Part shown: piece by piece, positions 11,068-23,436 of the stretch
Layout of the letters: the number at the start of each line of letters is the position of its first letter
Position numbering within the stretch: position 1 is the stretch's first letter
From: Cornus controversa
Taxonomy: Eukaryota > Streptophyta > Magnoliopsida > Cornales > Cornaceae
DNA length: 64,000 nucleotides
Reading direction: 5' to 3'
Assembly (NCBI GenBank): GCA_026545225.1
Contig: CM048851.1
Span: 33,603,956 to 33,667,955, forward strand
The notes under the pieces: model-generated
The model's database searches: none
What the model was told of the DNA's origin: nothing
Seen by the model: the letters and a program-made list of their open reading frames with translations, nothing else
Made by a program: the position numbers and the translations under genes

Positions 11068-13420
11068 AGAATTATTTTGGTAAAACAAAATACCCTTTCC
11101 AAGCACAACACTGAGTATTTTGTTCCCTTCGTAGTAATCGTTTCTCATCCTCTTTAGATAAAACTTTGTAGTTTCAAGGAACCATATCTGTTGCTCCTGA
11201 TCAAATTGTATAGACTGATGATGTCTTGAAGGTTCCATTGATCAGATTGAGAAAAACATCACAACTTAACACTCCGTATGTGTGTGCTCTCAAAAATAAA
11301 ATCAATAAAGATTTTTTTTCATAAATTTCTCTTTTAGCTCCAAAAATATATGATTTAAAGTTTTATAGCTTTAGAAGTTTATATGTTGGATTTAGATTTT
11401 AGAGTTTGCTAGATTAGAATATGAGATTAGGTCTATGCATGATTATATAAATGTATATAGTCCTAAAGTATGATCTAGTTAAATATAGTAGAATTTTAAC
11501 TTTTGTTTGATTGTCACAAGTTATGTTTTGGATTTATTAATATGACTACCAGTAGGTTGTTGCATAATACGAGTACACCAGTAGTTGAGAATGTTCTTGC
11601 ATATTGAATTAGGTGGGGCAAAAGTTATAGCTAAGTGTATAATATTGGTTTGGAATGGTGGTTTATGTGGTTGCTTGATGAAGGTGGAGAACATCGTGGC
11701 TGAAAATGGGTCTTCGCAATGGTGCGGTTGGAAGAGGAGTGCTTGGTAGCCATGGTGGTAGTTTGGAGTGGTCGAAATCTGCCAAAAATTATGGTGGGTG
11801 GGTCGGCAAAAGGTGGTTGTTCATGGTGAGTTTCACGGCTGGATATGTTTCGGCCATGGTTGACAGCAGTGGCGGTGTGAGGCGATTGGGTGTAGCTGTT
11901 GTGTAGCATGATGCCGAAGGTGTGGAGTTGGGTTTATGGTAGTTCAGACTGTTGGGTACGGCAGTGAGTTACCTGGGCAGTTGAGTGCTACCCTTGGTTG
12001 CATGGTAGTAAGTTAGAGAGGTGATATTGATGAGGGTGTTCATGGGAGAGTTTGTATTATTACAGTGAAGTTGTGTGTGTATATTTCTATTATATAGTGA
12101 TGACAGAAATTGTGGGTGTTGAGATCACGATGGAGACATAGATTTGGCATGTGTAAGATATATGTATATATATATATATAGTCTCTTTGGTGGCAGCCGA
12201 AAGTTGTTGAGATAGCCTCATTTGGTTATTTCTTTATAGTTGTTATTGGTGATGGTGAGTGAGGTACTCACAATTAGGTTTCACATGGTGGCAGTGGGCT
12301 GCCATGTTGGGCCATTATGTGGTGTTTAAATGAACAAGTTTCATAGTGTGCCAATGGTTTGGGTTTTGTTGTTTGGTTAGGTGATTTGGATTGGGCCGAA
12401 ATTAAGAACAGGCCCAGTATCATTTAAAAAGGGAATAAATGGTTGCATGACTTTGGAATGGGCCTAAATTAATAATAGGCCCAATGTCATTTAAAAGAAA
12501 GGTAAAGAATTTCTTTTTAGGCTGAAATTAGAACTTGGAGGAAAAATGTTTTTGACGCTCCATAAATTATGTTTAATTCTGAAATTCTATATTTATGCAT
12601 TTAGAACTAATTATGCTAGAATAGTTGGTTCTAGGGAAAAATTCTCGAATGCTCCATAAATTACAAAAATTTATGAAATCATATGTTTTTTTTTTACGTA
12701 ATAGAGCTTGTTATGTAGAAATAAATGGTTCTAAGAATTAAGTTTCGATTAGAGATGATTTAGGCTTATGAACGTACACAATATGCTCATTTAATTTATT
12801 AAATGTGAAAAGCATTTAATAAATTATATAAGATTTTAGGTCGGTAAAGAATGCTTGTTCCTTTTGTTTCTATTTAGAGAAAATTAGGGAAAAATATCCT
12901 TTGAAGCTTTAAAAATTACGAAAAGCTCTAGAATGGTACATGTTGGCATAATGAAATTATTTATGCTAAAATAATTAAGTTTATAAAAGACTTAAGTGAT
13001 GAAATCTTAAGTGATTAATTAATGTGATTAAGTGATCACATTAAGAGAACGATTTGATTTATTAAATGTCAAAAGCATTTAGTAAATCCTGAAAGTCTGA
13101 AATCTTGAAAACGTGTTAAAATTCTCAAAAAATTTGTGAGGTATGATCAGGGACCTACCTTTGGGGTGTGTACAACCTTTTTGTTATGGCCATTGGGCGA
13201 AGAGTGCTCTTATTGTGTGGACGTGGTCCGGGACCATCTGGGTGAGTAGATGTACAAGCCCAGCCACATGTGCAAGCTTCTTTAGTCTGGGACTATGTGA
13301 TACGCACCACTTGTTGGCTAAACATGCCATTTATTTTAGGGGAGCCCGTGGCTCACGTGAGGTTATGTTAAGTTAATCTAGACGATTAGCTTAATAAGGA
13401 ATTGTTAAGAATACGATTCT
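11068..13420. other. Unassigned repeat-like sequence
   Basis: No gene is supported. There is a G/T-rich block (11640-12100), paired phrases ending in ggcccaat or ggcccagt (12390-12500), and a more GC-rich block (13140-13370). Duplicated phrases such as ctccataaatta (about 12560 and 12651) and ttagtaaat/ttaataaat occur. The phrase tgaactcaccccattttattttcaggt at 13651-13677 resembles the 3' part of the long solo LTRs. Together these suggest a decayed Ty3 LTR, but I cannot place its ends. Confidence 0.35.
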
Positions 13421-13540
13421 GTGTGTGAAAGAAATTGTGGATATGATAATTAACTAGAGTTTAATTATCATAAGAAAAATCTGTGTGAAAGAAATTACGG
13501 ATATGATAATTAACTAGAGTTTAATTATCATAAGAAAATT
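13421..13540. repeat. Two direct 60 bp repeats, each with a hairpin
   Basis: Bases 13421-13480 and 13481-13540 are near-identical 60 bp units. Each contains ATGATAATTAA followed by CTAGAG and TTAATTATCAT, so an 11 bp stem can form in each copy. A recent local duplication is the simplest explanation. Confidence 0.85.
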
Positions 13541-13952
13541 TGTAAAACTAATCAACAAAGGTTGTTGTACGAGTCCTTATATATAGGAATTTAAGGCAAG
13601 GTCAATTTGTTGAGCAATGATAGTGTTTTGCAATTCTTGCTGAGCTTGTTGAACTCACCCCATTTTATTTTCAGGTACCGAGTGAATGGAAGCGCAGTAC
13701 AGGACGATAGAGACCATTTACATATAATTTTTTTAGCATGTATTTATCTTTTGTTGTACATAGTTGGCTCTCATGATGAAGGGATGAGGTCTCCAGATGA
13801 AGTTTTTGTAATGGATAATTTAAATGATCACATTTTGATTGTAATATGTACATTTATGGATTAATGTATGGTAAGAAGGACATTATATATTTCAAGTCGC
13901 GCACCAAATTCAAGTGCTGGACTAGAGTTCCAGGTATTTAAATTTGGCTAAG

Positions 13953-14063
13953 TCGGACTGGTCCTGATTTTTGGGGACCGGTGGGACTTCTGTAAAATTG
14001 TAGAATTTTCAATATTCTGAGAAATGTCGGACCGGTCCTGATAAATGGGGACCGGTGGGACTT
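13953..14063. repeat. Paired 37 bp repeat, 74 bp apart
   Basis: Two copies (13953-13989 and 14027-14063) share TCGGAC(T/C)GGTCCTGAT, a short spacer, then GGGGACCGGTGGGACTT. Each carries the partly self-complementary block GGACCGGTCC or a variant. Nothing coding overlaps. It may be the end of the LTR-like tract before it. Confidence 0.75.
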
Positions 14064-14447
14064 TGCAGATTCTCATTTTTCAAGTTTAGCACATTTTTCT
14101 AAGTCCGAAACCCACCAAACTTTAAAACATAATGTCCTCACTCACATACCTATACTAAGTGACGTCCTCATCAATTCACGGTATTGAGACACCTTCTGTT
14201 CAGCTCCGAAGATCGCAACATAAGATCAAACAAAAATTACAACTCGATCAATAAGTTTTGATATCGAAATTAGTCAATTACAATTATATATCTCAGAGTA
14301 GGAGCTTTACCTCTCCGTTCCCATGGGGGAAAGAGAGAGGAATAGAAAAGAACGGTGAAAATTAAGAAGTTGCTTCAAGGGTATTTTTGAAATTTTAGTT
14401 CCTGTGCCTACTACTTTGAGGTAGAACCCTATACCAAAGTTTCGAGT

Positions 14448-14920
14448 TAGGAAGTACGGACACGGACACGGGTACGACACGACACGAACACGGCGATACG
14501 AAAAATTTTAAAAAAATAGGACACGGATACGGTGAGGATACGATTATGAAATAATAATATAATATTAATTATTCAATAAAAAAATATTAAATTACAGAAA
14601 TACTTCAATTCATCATTAAACAATTAAGAACCAAACAAATTTATAAACAAAAATAGACAAATAGATTATAATAAATTAAAGAACCAAACTTATTTAGTCT
14701 TCTACATATGCTTAGCTTAGATTTTAATCATAACTTAGTATCAAATAATTTTTATTCGAAATATTTAAATATACATCACTGTTATAAAGTATTCGATACA
14801 TCTTTGAATGGTATCTAAGAAGTGTCTAAGGAGTGTCCAAGAAAGATTATAAAAAAAAAAATATTAGAATACTTTTACGAAGTATCCGATACCAGTACAA
14901 TACTCTCGATAAAGTTACTT
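14448..14920 (+). repeat. Dispersed repeat, copy 1 of an inverted pair
   Basis: Starts with a run of cggacacgg/cgacacgac phrases, then an AT-rich body, and ends with gtgtccaag-type phrases. It matches, in reverse complement, 23437-23937: shared text includes the cgacacgacac tract, aacaattaagaaccaaacaa, agtcttctacatat and the aaagtattcga/aatatacatcactgtta blocks. Neither copy has a coding region or obvious terminal inverted repeats. The family is unidentified; it could be a non-autonomous DNA element. Confidence 0.75.
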
Positions 14921-15839
14921 TAATTTTTAAATTTCGAGAGTTGGTTGACATAGAAAGGTTGCTATCAACCTTAATCAAGTGTGTGAATTCATATAAAATA
15001 ATTAAGGGCGATGTTATACACGATGACTAGAATGGGCCGACCCCCACAAAACGTACGACTCAAACAGAGACTATTATGTGGGCATATAAGTGCATTCAAT
15101 GATTATGATTAAAATGCTTTGGAAAGTCAAATCTATTTAATTGTTTAAAATATCTGTCTCCAACAATTAATACATCAATGGCTCCACCCTAACATCTTCC
15201 TTTGCCAACATTTATATTCTTCATTGCTAACAATTTATTTCATCTCCCCCTCTTCGCGCGCATTCAACAATTATGGGCCCAGTAGTCTTACTTTTAGTCG
15301 GACTAATTTATCTGACTGAAAGATGATATTATCTTATCAAGTGACGTATAACAGTTGGACTAGTCTTATTTTCTGATTATCTATCAATTTTTCTTTAAGC
15401 TTTCGATAGCAGTGTTTGCAACTCATCTTTATTTTTGTTGTCCTTTCACTTTTCCTTATATCTCGTACAAACTTCTACCTTATCAGAAAAATAAAGATCA
15501 GTTGCAAATAAATAAATAAATAAATAAAAGTGAGGTGATGTTAGGTCCAATTTTTTAATTTTTAATTTTTATTTTTTCGGGGAACTACAAATTAAAAAAT
15601 TATAAAAGAACTTATTTAGTTATAATTTTTAAAAATATTTAAATCGATAATTTAGACCTGAAAAATAAGATGAAAGCTTATTAATTTTTTGGAATGATGT
15701 TTTAAGCCTTTTTGTAAACACGCTTAAAAAATGATAAATGACAATTTTAAAAGCGAAGTTAAGCTTATTTGGTTCAATTTTCTCAAAATAATTATCAAAT
15801 TTTTTTTCAAAAAATTATAAAATATAAGTTTCTAAAAAT
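14921..15839. other. AT-rich intergenic, nothing recognised
   Basis: No gene or structured repeat seen apart from a short (AAAT)n tract near 15508-15528. Confidence 0.5.
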
Positions 15840-16890
15840 TAATTTGATCTTGTATACGTACACGATCTTCCTTCCTGAAATACCATTAAATGAATTCAAT
15901 ATGACTAGACATCTCATTTACTAAGAGGAAGTGAATTCTCAGTCAATCTTCCAAGCTAATCTCAATCCCTTTTAGTTTTTTATATTATATATAGTATTCG
16001 CACGCTTTACAGCGCCATAAATTATTCTATTGAGTCAAAAATGATTTTTTATGATGTTGATTTTATTTTATCAATCAAAACACGTTTTTTTTAAATTTCT
16101 TGTTGCTTCTGCAAACTCTCTCTTAAATTCTTCAAGTCTCCATCATTTTTTCTTCAGATTTTTATGCTAAAAATTCTAATGTCATTTCTACTTTACTTAT
16201 TGATTTATTTTAACTTGATTAAAATTAAAATAATTTAAAAATTAAACAAACCAATGTCTAAACCTATTCATCCTCTTTAAATTTTATTAAAAAAATTCCA
16301 ATCGCTCTGCGCAACTCACATACCTTCACATTCTTCCTTTCTAAATATCATTTAATAAAAGAATTCTACAATACTTCAAAAAAATTTTAAATGTATAAAT
16401 TTCACCACTTATAAAACACAAATTTTCATTATAATAGAAAATCATAAAACATAAAATTTTGATAAAAATTTTTCAATATACAGATTCTTGTGATAATTAA
16501 TAATTTTTTAATTAAATAAAAAATAAAAATATTTTGTTTCATCGAACTTAATCAAAATCTTTCTGTATGACTAAGTAAAATTCACCTTTCGAATGCAATA
16601 TGACAAATTTGATCTTATATACGTACACGTTCTCGCTTCCTAGAACATCATTAAATGAAAGCAACCAATCCTCGAACCCCTGTGGACCACAAAACGCAAC
16701 CTCTATGCCAAAGAGGCCGGAACCAGTTATGACAAGACATCTCATCTACTAATAGTAACATAAGGGTGGACTACAAAAGGCAACTTTGATGCCAAAAGGC
16801 AAGAAGAGGACCAGTTATGACAAGACATCTTACCTACATTGCAAGTAATTTCTTAGTCTTCGAAGCTCATCATTTTTTTAAAAAAAAGTA

Positions 16891-16926
<36 letters not shown>

Positions 16927-16985
16927 GTATTTGCGTGCCTTGTATGATGTTGATTTTTATTTTATCAAAACATGTTTTTTCTTTT
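15840..16985. repeat. Local direct duplication with nested repeat and (ATT)n
   Basis: The block 15840-16100 (phrases gtatacgtacacg, cattaaatga, gacatctcattta, atagtattcgc, tgatgttgatttt) recurs at about 16605-16985 in the same order. The second copy contains an extra block of roughly 90 bp present twice, each ending ccagttatgacaagacatct (about 16722-16741 and 16812-16831), plus an (ATT)n tract at 16890-16925. Between the copies, 16355-16515 resembles the small MITE at 52793-52951 (cacttataaaacac, tcataaaac and ttaataatt blocks). Confidence 0.65.
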
Positions 16986-17819
16986 ATTAATTAATCTCTT
17001 GTTTTCAAGTTATCAAATGTTGAATTTTTGTTACTTCAACACATGGCATGTTATTCAAAAGGTTGATAATACACCATGTCAATTAATTATAATTTTTTTT
17101 TAAATCAATAAATTTTGAATGAAAAATTTGAACGTATCTGAACATAACCATCTCTATATTGAGCACTTCCCCAAAAAATGTTACCATTTATGGCACTGAT
17201 AATCATTCTAATCTTGTTGTTTGCAAAGAGTTTGATGATTTTTACATTGTAATGGTACAATCTGAAATTTTCAATTGAGGTAGACCATAAAAACTTTGCA
17301 TTCATTGTCAATAAATGTAGAAAATTGATAATTTGACCGTTGTTCATGTTAATACCTACAAGTCTAATATAACTAGAATTCTAGTACTCTCAATTTCAAA
17401 TTTTCACTTTCCATGCAAAGTGCAAACCTTTTGGTATTATATGTAGAGTTCAATTAAAATTGAATAACTTGTGTATGAATTGCAGAGAGAGAAGATAGAG
17501 ATGAGTGGGTGAAAACTGAAAGCTTTATGTTTATAGCGTTCAAAATTTTTCTTCAAAAGATGGTTTCAAGAATTTTTATGATTAATTGGTATGGTACATT
17601 ATGGAACTTGAATTTGTATAACACACCACGTGTTAAAGTCACAAAAATTCAACTTATGATAAAGAGTTATCAACTTTGAGGATCCAAGTCCATTACTGAC
17701 ATGTACAACATGCAGCTGTGGACTTCCTTTATAAAAAAAAATGATGGAACAATGTATAATACGTACCAATAGATAATCGTGAATTTATTCAAATACTTCA
17801 AAAAGTATATAATGAGTTA
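16986..17819. other. AT-rich intergenic, nothing recognised
   Basis: No coding sequence or clear repeat structure is visible between the local duplication and the patatin segmental duplication. Confidence 0.5.
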
Positions 17820-18020
17820 CATCGAGTGACACACGCATAGTTTGTACATCCTTCTTTTCTATACGAAGCTTATCGTTTAACAGAAAAAAAAGGTGGCACA
17901 CCTACGATTTATTCACACCAAGTAGGTTACAATTGAATACAAGTCAAATAATTTAACCTTAAAAAATAAAATAAAAAATCTTTAGTAGAATTTTTGAAAG
18001 GAAATAAAGTCTTAAAATTA

Positions 18021-19352
18021 TCAGTTGGACTTTGGGACGTGCTGGCGTGGGGATTTGTCATCACGAAGCTGCTTCTCCTTGGAGAGGACTTCAGCCAAAC
18101 TGCATGTATTAAACAATTAATTACAAATTAATAGAATAGTACTTTTAATAATTGGGATGCAAATATATTATTAATAATTAGAGGATATATGAACAGTTTG
18201 ATACCTCACGAGAGCCTCCTCATTGGTAGTTTTATTATAAGGTTCATAGACACCGGTCTCTAAATTCACCCTCGAAACTGGTTTCTTTAACAGTTCATTG
18301 CCAACTTTTACCAGATCATTTAAGTTTTGCTTGGTTGCAGTATCGGTTGATGAAACTGTACCATTTAATGTATCATCCTGCATGTAGGTTCAAATTAAAG
18401 AACTATCACAACAAAATATACTTAATTGTTTAGTTTTTCGTTGTGTTTTTTTATGTTTTTGGTTTCATATATATATATCAATTCTCAGCATGGATATATG
18501 TATGTACCTGAATACGAAGGTATTTATCTTCTGAGTGAAGGGCTTGAAAAACTGTAGAAATATGAAAGTCGACCATATCACCACTTGCTTGAGTAAACAC
18601 ATCCACTAATGGAGTTGAACCTTCACTTGTCAACCATCCCAAAACACCCCACTTTGCTGCTTCATCTGCATCATATTTTTCTTCTGCTTTCGCTGTACCA
18701 GTTCCTAAGGATAGAACAAGAAACCTATTATAGTCCGGATTTATAGCAGTGAAGTCAGAACTGCCTCGGGTAATCTCCTTTGTCACTTCACCCATAGCAA
18801 CCAGAGCCTGAAACCAAACATATAAACCAGCATCAGAAGAAATTTCTATAGTAATATATCTTAATTAAATTTCTAAATCCAACATATATTATTTAAATAT
18901 ACCGGATTATTAGCAGCTACACCGCCATCAATAAGATTGAATTCTGTCACTTTTCCGGTGGAATCTTTGTTTTCAAAATAATGGGCAGGAAGATAGGTTG
19001 GGGCAGCTGAAGTTGAAATACATATATCAGAGAGTAAGACATCTAAGCTTGGGTTCTTCTTCACCTGAACCACAAAAACAATAGTAAGGCAAACAAGTTT
19101 AGTTTCACGTATGATACATAAAGTTGTAAAATATGAAGGGCCAATCATAAATATACATATAATATATAAATAAATAAATATCTATATTACATTTGAGCTT
19201 GGTATAGTAAGATAAAATAGGACAATCTAATAGTCAAAAGTGTTATAAAAATAATCATGTGCTTCAAAATATCTTTTGGTATCTACGATTTAAAATATCT
19301 AACGGTCACGATTGTAAGTGTGTGATAGTGTCGTAGGCACCAACATACACTA

Positions 19353-19414
<62 letters not shown>

Positions 19415-20202
19415 GTGTACCTTATAGCTTGAGAAGATGGTTGGCTGGAGTCTCTTGATATCGAAAGTAGGGATCACAACATTAGTTAATGTTTCATTCA
19501 ACCGTGTGTTTCCCAGTTTTTCCCTAACGATATGATGTAGATATTTGCCATTATATTTGGGTCCTGAGAGGGACTTGATTACTTTTGTAGCATGAGCAAA
19601 TGGACAACTGTAGTAAAATGAAAACATGTTAGTATATATATAACTAGAGAATATTAGAAAATAGCAATATTTTATATATATATATATATATTAGTGATGT
19701 TGAGGTTCACCTGTCCTGAGGAAAGATTTTAGGGCAGTGTTCAAGATAGAATTCCTTGATGTCTTTGGCAGCAAATTTAGGGCGGCGGTTCTCTTCATTT
19801 GGTGTAGTTAGCATGGCAGTCACAATACCACCAGTGCTTGTTCCTGCAATCACGTCGAAATAGTCTGCAATTCTTGCATCCTCACCGTCCAGTTTCTGCA
19901 ATAGACCAAGCCAAACCATCATGCATGATTTAAGACATATATATGTGTGTGTGTGTGTATATATATAAATAAACCTAATAGGGATTGAACAAAGTAGATA
20001 TATGCAGTGTCATGCATGATATAAATGGAAACTTTAGAGTATGCATGAGCTCCAAGTTTAATTAGTGTACCTGGAGTTGGGATTCTAGGAAGCCAAGGAT
20101 AATCCCAGGGATAATTCCTCTAATTCCACCTCCATCAATACTAAGAATGGTGATCAGTTTTCCGAAAGTTGGAGGCTTTAGAAGTGATTTTGCTCCTTCC
20201 AT
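18021..20202 (-). CDS. Patatin-like acyl hydrolase PLP-A
   Basis: Predicted lipid acyl hydrolase (patatin family; galactolipase/phospholipase A activity known for PLP2-type members) releasing fatty acids from membrane lipids. Exons on the minus strand: 20202-20071, 19895-19711, 19607-19421, 19064-18903, 18807-18508, 18377-18205, 18099-18021. All introns are GT-AG and the joined frame is open for 405 aa, close to the family's usual 400-410. Motifs: oxyanion loop DGGGIRG at 23-29, nucleophile Ser64 in GTSTGG, catalytic Asp214 in LIDGG. There is no signal peptide, unlike vacuolar tuber patatin, so a cytosolic or membrane-associated enzyme is likely. I chose the ATG before [10 protein letters not shown] because it matches the other paralogs; an in-frame ATG 16 codons upstream lies in a (TA)n leader. 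Intron 3 carries (TA)n(GA)n. The last exon begins with T, giving Ser where PLP-B and PLP-C have Arg. Expression cannot be judged. Confidence 0.93.
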
Positions 20203-20420
20203 GATAAATTCAGGAGAAGGTATATATATATATATATATATGGAGAACAAAGAGATAGCTCGAGAGAGATATCTAGAAAGAAAAAGATTGAAGTTTTAAG
20301 AGTGTTGATGGATAAAATGAAGGTAGCTAGTTTAATTTGAAGTTATATAATTTCAAGAGCTTTGAAGCAAAGAAATGAATTCCTGAAACCCTGAGTACCA
20401 TTTGAGAAGGTGAGGGTACG

Positions 20421-20428
20421 TATTTATA
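20421..20428 (-). promoter_or_regulatory. TATA box of PLP-A
   Basis: TATAAATA on the minus strand, about 220 bases before the chosen ATG. The same octamer sits at the same relative position in PLP-C (57324-57331). A TTGACT W-box core (20495-20500, plus-strand reading) lies about 70 bases farther upstream and is also conserved in PLP-C. Confidence 0.7.
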
Positions 20429-21317
20429 GAGACCGTGGCTTGAATGTTTCAAATGTTAAAAACATGTTAATTAGATTTTCCTTATTCCGGCCATTTGACT
20501 GAAGTTGTAGTTTCTTGGCAATTTCGCATATAAGTACGGACAGACATTGAAAGGTCCAAGAGAACAATTGAAAATTATATATATATATATAGTGCGGTAC
20601 GTAGTCACTTTATGTGGGAATTGTAGGTAAGACCATATATAATAAGAGAATTGCAGGTTTGAACATTAAAAATGTCTATGAATGAATGTATTAATTGCAT
20701 GCATATACTTTCTCAATTTCTCTATTAATATTATTATTGGGTGTGACTAATATTTTCTTGAAATTTAGTCTCACGCGTTGGGATTCATGTCTGTGCACGC
20801 CATGGATGGGGAGACTAAAAGCTAGAATGATTGAGATGTCAAGAAACCTAACTAACTAATCTTTTAAGTATTTCTTGTCAATCTCAACAATTAATCTTTT
20901 TTCGCAACTGGCAGCCCTTGTTTGCAATGACAAGTAATAATCTTGAAAATTTAATTTAGAAATGCGACTATCATTTTCAAACCAAAAGGTTTGGAACAAG
21001 GGGCTATCTCTAAAGGCAGGAGAGCTCTAGATAAACCACATTCAACAACCAAGTTCAAGAACACGTGATTTACAGTTCTCTGTATCTGAGTGTTTTTATA
21101 TGTTAAAGAGTGTTGGAATGTTAGTTGTACGTACTAAAGTTATTCATTTATCAATGCTTAGGAATTAGGATAATATATCAGTAAATTATCAATTTTCATG
21201 AAAATTAATAAAGCAGTACGTGAAGAAGTCGATCAGAAAATGTTGGAGAAAATAAGCTGAGTACATTAACAGCATAACTGGTTAGATCAGTACATTATCA
21301 GTAAATTTATTAACAGC

Positions 21318-21318
<1 letters not shown>

Positions 21319-21381
<63 letters not shown>
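21319..21381. repeat. Long (AT)n microsatellite
   Basis: About 60 bases of uninterrupted AT repeat upstream of PLP-A. It lies in the block absent from the PLP-C duplicate. It generates artefactual ORFs rich in Tyr and Ile. Confidence 0.95.
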
Positions 21382-21384
<3 letters not shown>

Positions 21385-22160
21385 CAGAAGTACGATGTCT
21401 AAACAGCTCATAGTTTTTGAAATATTTGAAAGGGTACAAATTGAACATACCAGAAGAAGAAAGATATTCGTAACAAATCAAGAAAAAACTGGCTATTAAT
21501 TTTCTTTAATTAACAAGCTAGTCTACTGTTATACAAGTCAATAATTTGATTATATGGGAAATAAACTTTATTATATAGTATCCCTAATGGACAAAGTCTG
21601 TGAGTTTGCAAGAGCAACAAGAATTAAATTAGAGATTAAATATTTGTGGCGATGTAGGGAAGTGCAATACAATAATTAATTTTCTAATTAGAGATAGCTT
21701 TGAAGACTAAGGAGGAGAAGAGACATGCATGATGAGAAGCCAGAGTAGTTTATGTTAATTTCTTTTCTATTAAAAAGTTTTATTTTGATCAGAACTCTTG
21801 GCGTACACTCATAGTGCCTCTTATCCATAGCTGGAACGTTTCGCTGAAAATTATCTAATGCTTGGTATTAAACTATTCTTTTCTTTTGTTTTCTACCCCA
21901 AATTTTATTTCATTTTTTAACGATCAACTGCAATAAATTATGGGAAATTTTGTATGGTTCAAAGTAAGCCAGTAAATTGCTTTTAATGCTAATAACATGA
22001 TTTCTAATTTCAATGTCCAAATTTCAAACTTATGGTTGGAATATCACAATCATTTTGAAACTACAGGGACATCAATGCATTGGGGATGGGCAGTGGACTT
22101 TTATTGTTGGGAAAAAAATGATCAAGAACAAACATACAAGAAAACACACGTTTTACATGT

Positions 22161-22954
22161 TCGGTAATTTGCATATATATGCCCACGGCACTCGTCCCTA
22201 AATCAAAATATATTTTGTTCTTACATTTTTTATATCATAATTGTCCTTCACTATTAAAGTCAAGATTTTACAATTCTAATTCCTTGTGTTCTCTTACATT
22301 GTTTAATTTTAATGCATTAGTTTTTTTTTTTTTATTCACGGCATGAAAAGAGAAATATTATAAATCAAATATCAAAACTTCTTCTGGACAACAATGATAA
22401 GTCCTTGAAGCAAATCTTCATCAAAACGCTTCTCTACTTCCTCCCTTAACGCTAAAGTTCCCAAAACTTGAAAGCAATACAATTTCCTGCTCTATGGATG
22501 AGGAAGAATTTTTCATTGTACGTTTTGATTCTCAGCATTCACAAATTTATATAATATATATACACGTAAATATATGTAAACTATTATATAATACTTAAAA
22601 GTAATTAATTTAATCACATAATAATATAATTTCTAAAAGTTTCTTTTTTAAATTAAACAAACTTTTCTTGCCTTGCTTATTGAACTATACAACATAGTTT
22701 CTATTTAAGTAACAATTAAACATAGCTTTAGAAAAGGATAAAAAGAAAACATAGTTTTAGAAAAAAAATAATAATTAAAGATCAAAGTTTATTGTAGAGA
22801 TTTGTTTGCTTTCAATTTAATGTTTTTTCTATAATGAGATAGGTTTTATTCATTGATATAAAATTTGATTCCAACTCAAATACTTTTTTTATACTAACCA
22901 CATACCTTTTTAAATGTTGAAGAGAATGGGCAATTATGGTATTAAAAATATAAG
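22161..22954. other. AT-rich intergenic, nothing recognised
   Basis: No gene or structured repeat was recognised between the two blocks shared with the 55-63 kb duplicate. Confidence 0.45.
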
Positions 22955-23345
22955 AAGTAAGTATTGTATGGTGTATGAACTCTTTTGTAATTTTATTTTA
23001 AAGAAAGCAAAAAGTGGAGCAACTCAATATATTTGTGGAGCGCGAATATCAACTCCCAAGTTATATATCTAGTGTAGTATGCGAAAATATAAACTCAGAA
23101 GTTTACTAAAATTTATATATTTTAGCTTATAGTGACATCTCTTAAATGTAAAATATTGTAACAAATAATTCACTGTCTAAATGGGATCCACTGGATAGTC
23201 ATTTTAATCCATTTAGAATACTTTGCCTAGCTCTTTCTTAATTAATTTTCTACTTAATTATATTGTATAATTTACTATAAAACATATATTCTACAAAATA
23301 TAGTCATGCTAGCCTAGCCCAATGCTTCAACTATTTTTGCATTTT
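22955..23345. repeat. Second block of the segmental duplication
   Basis: Aligns with about 62640-63000 (shared aaatgggatccactggatagtcatttand tagtcatgct, aatgcttcaactatttt). In the other copy the match runs on into sequence found here only at about 31290-31345 (tactacattatccaaagca), so roughly 7.9 kb of repeats between 23350 and 31280 appear inserted on this side. Confidence 0.75.
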
Positions 23346-23436
23346 GTTTTCGGAAGTTTAATAAATAATTTATATACAAGTAACGATAATTACAAAGTTG
23401 GGCTTAATTAAGAAAGGCTTGTAAACTAGAAAGCAT

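Larger units (their letters stand above)
17820..22160. repeat. Segmental duplication copy containing PLP-A
   Basis: Aligns by eye with 54880-59340 in the same orientation, including gene, introns, promoter and upstream DNA. Shared far-upstream phrases include gaagactaaggaggag (21701 and 57897) and caatgtccaaatttcaaacttatggttgg (22011 and 59192). Relative to the other copy, this one has about 0.7 kb extra (20950-21640), including a long (AT)n tract. Confidence 0.85.

Noticed and set aside
11017..11238. 73 aa minus ORF overlapping the end of LTR copy 2
   Set aside because: It crosses an LTR boundary and shows no domain; tested as missing chromovirus reverse transcriptase and does not fit.
20203..20250. 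Upstream in-frame start for PLP-A adding 16 residues
   Set aside because: The extension encodes a (TA)n leader and is not shared with PLP-B; the internal ATG aligns in all three genes.
21287..21481. ORFs rich in Ile-Tyr repeats (also near 1424, 37332, 61193)
   Set aside because: They are translations of (TA)n tracts with no conserved flanking sequence.
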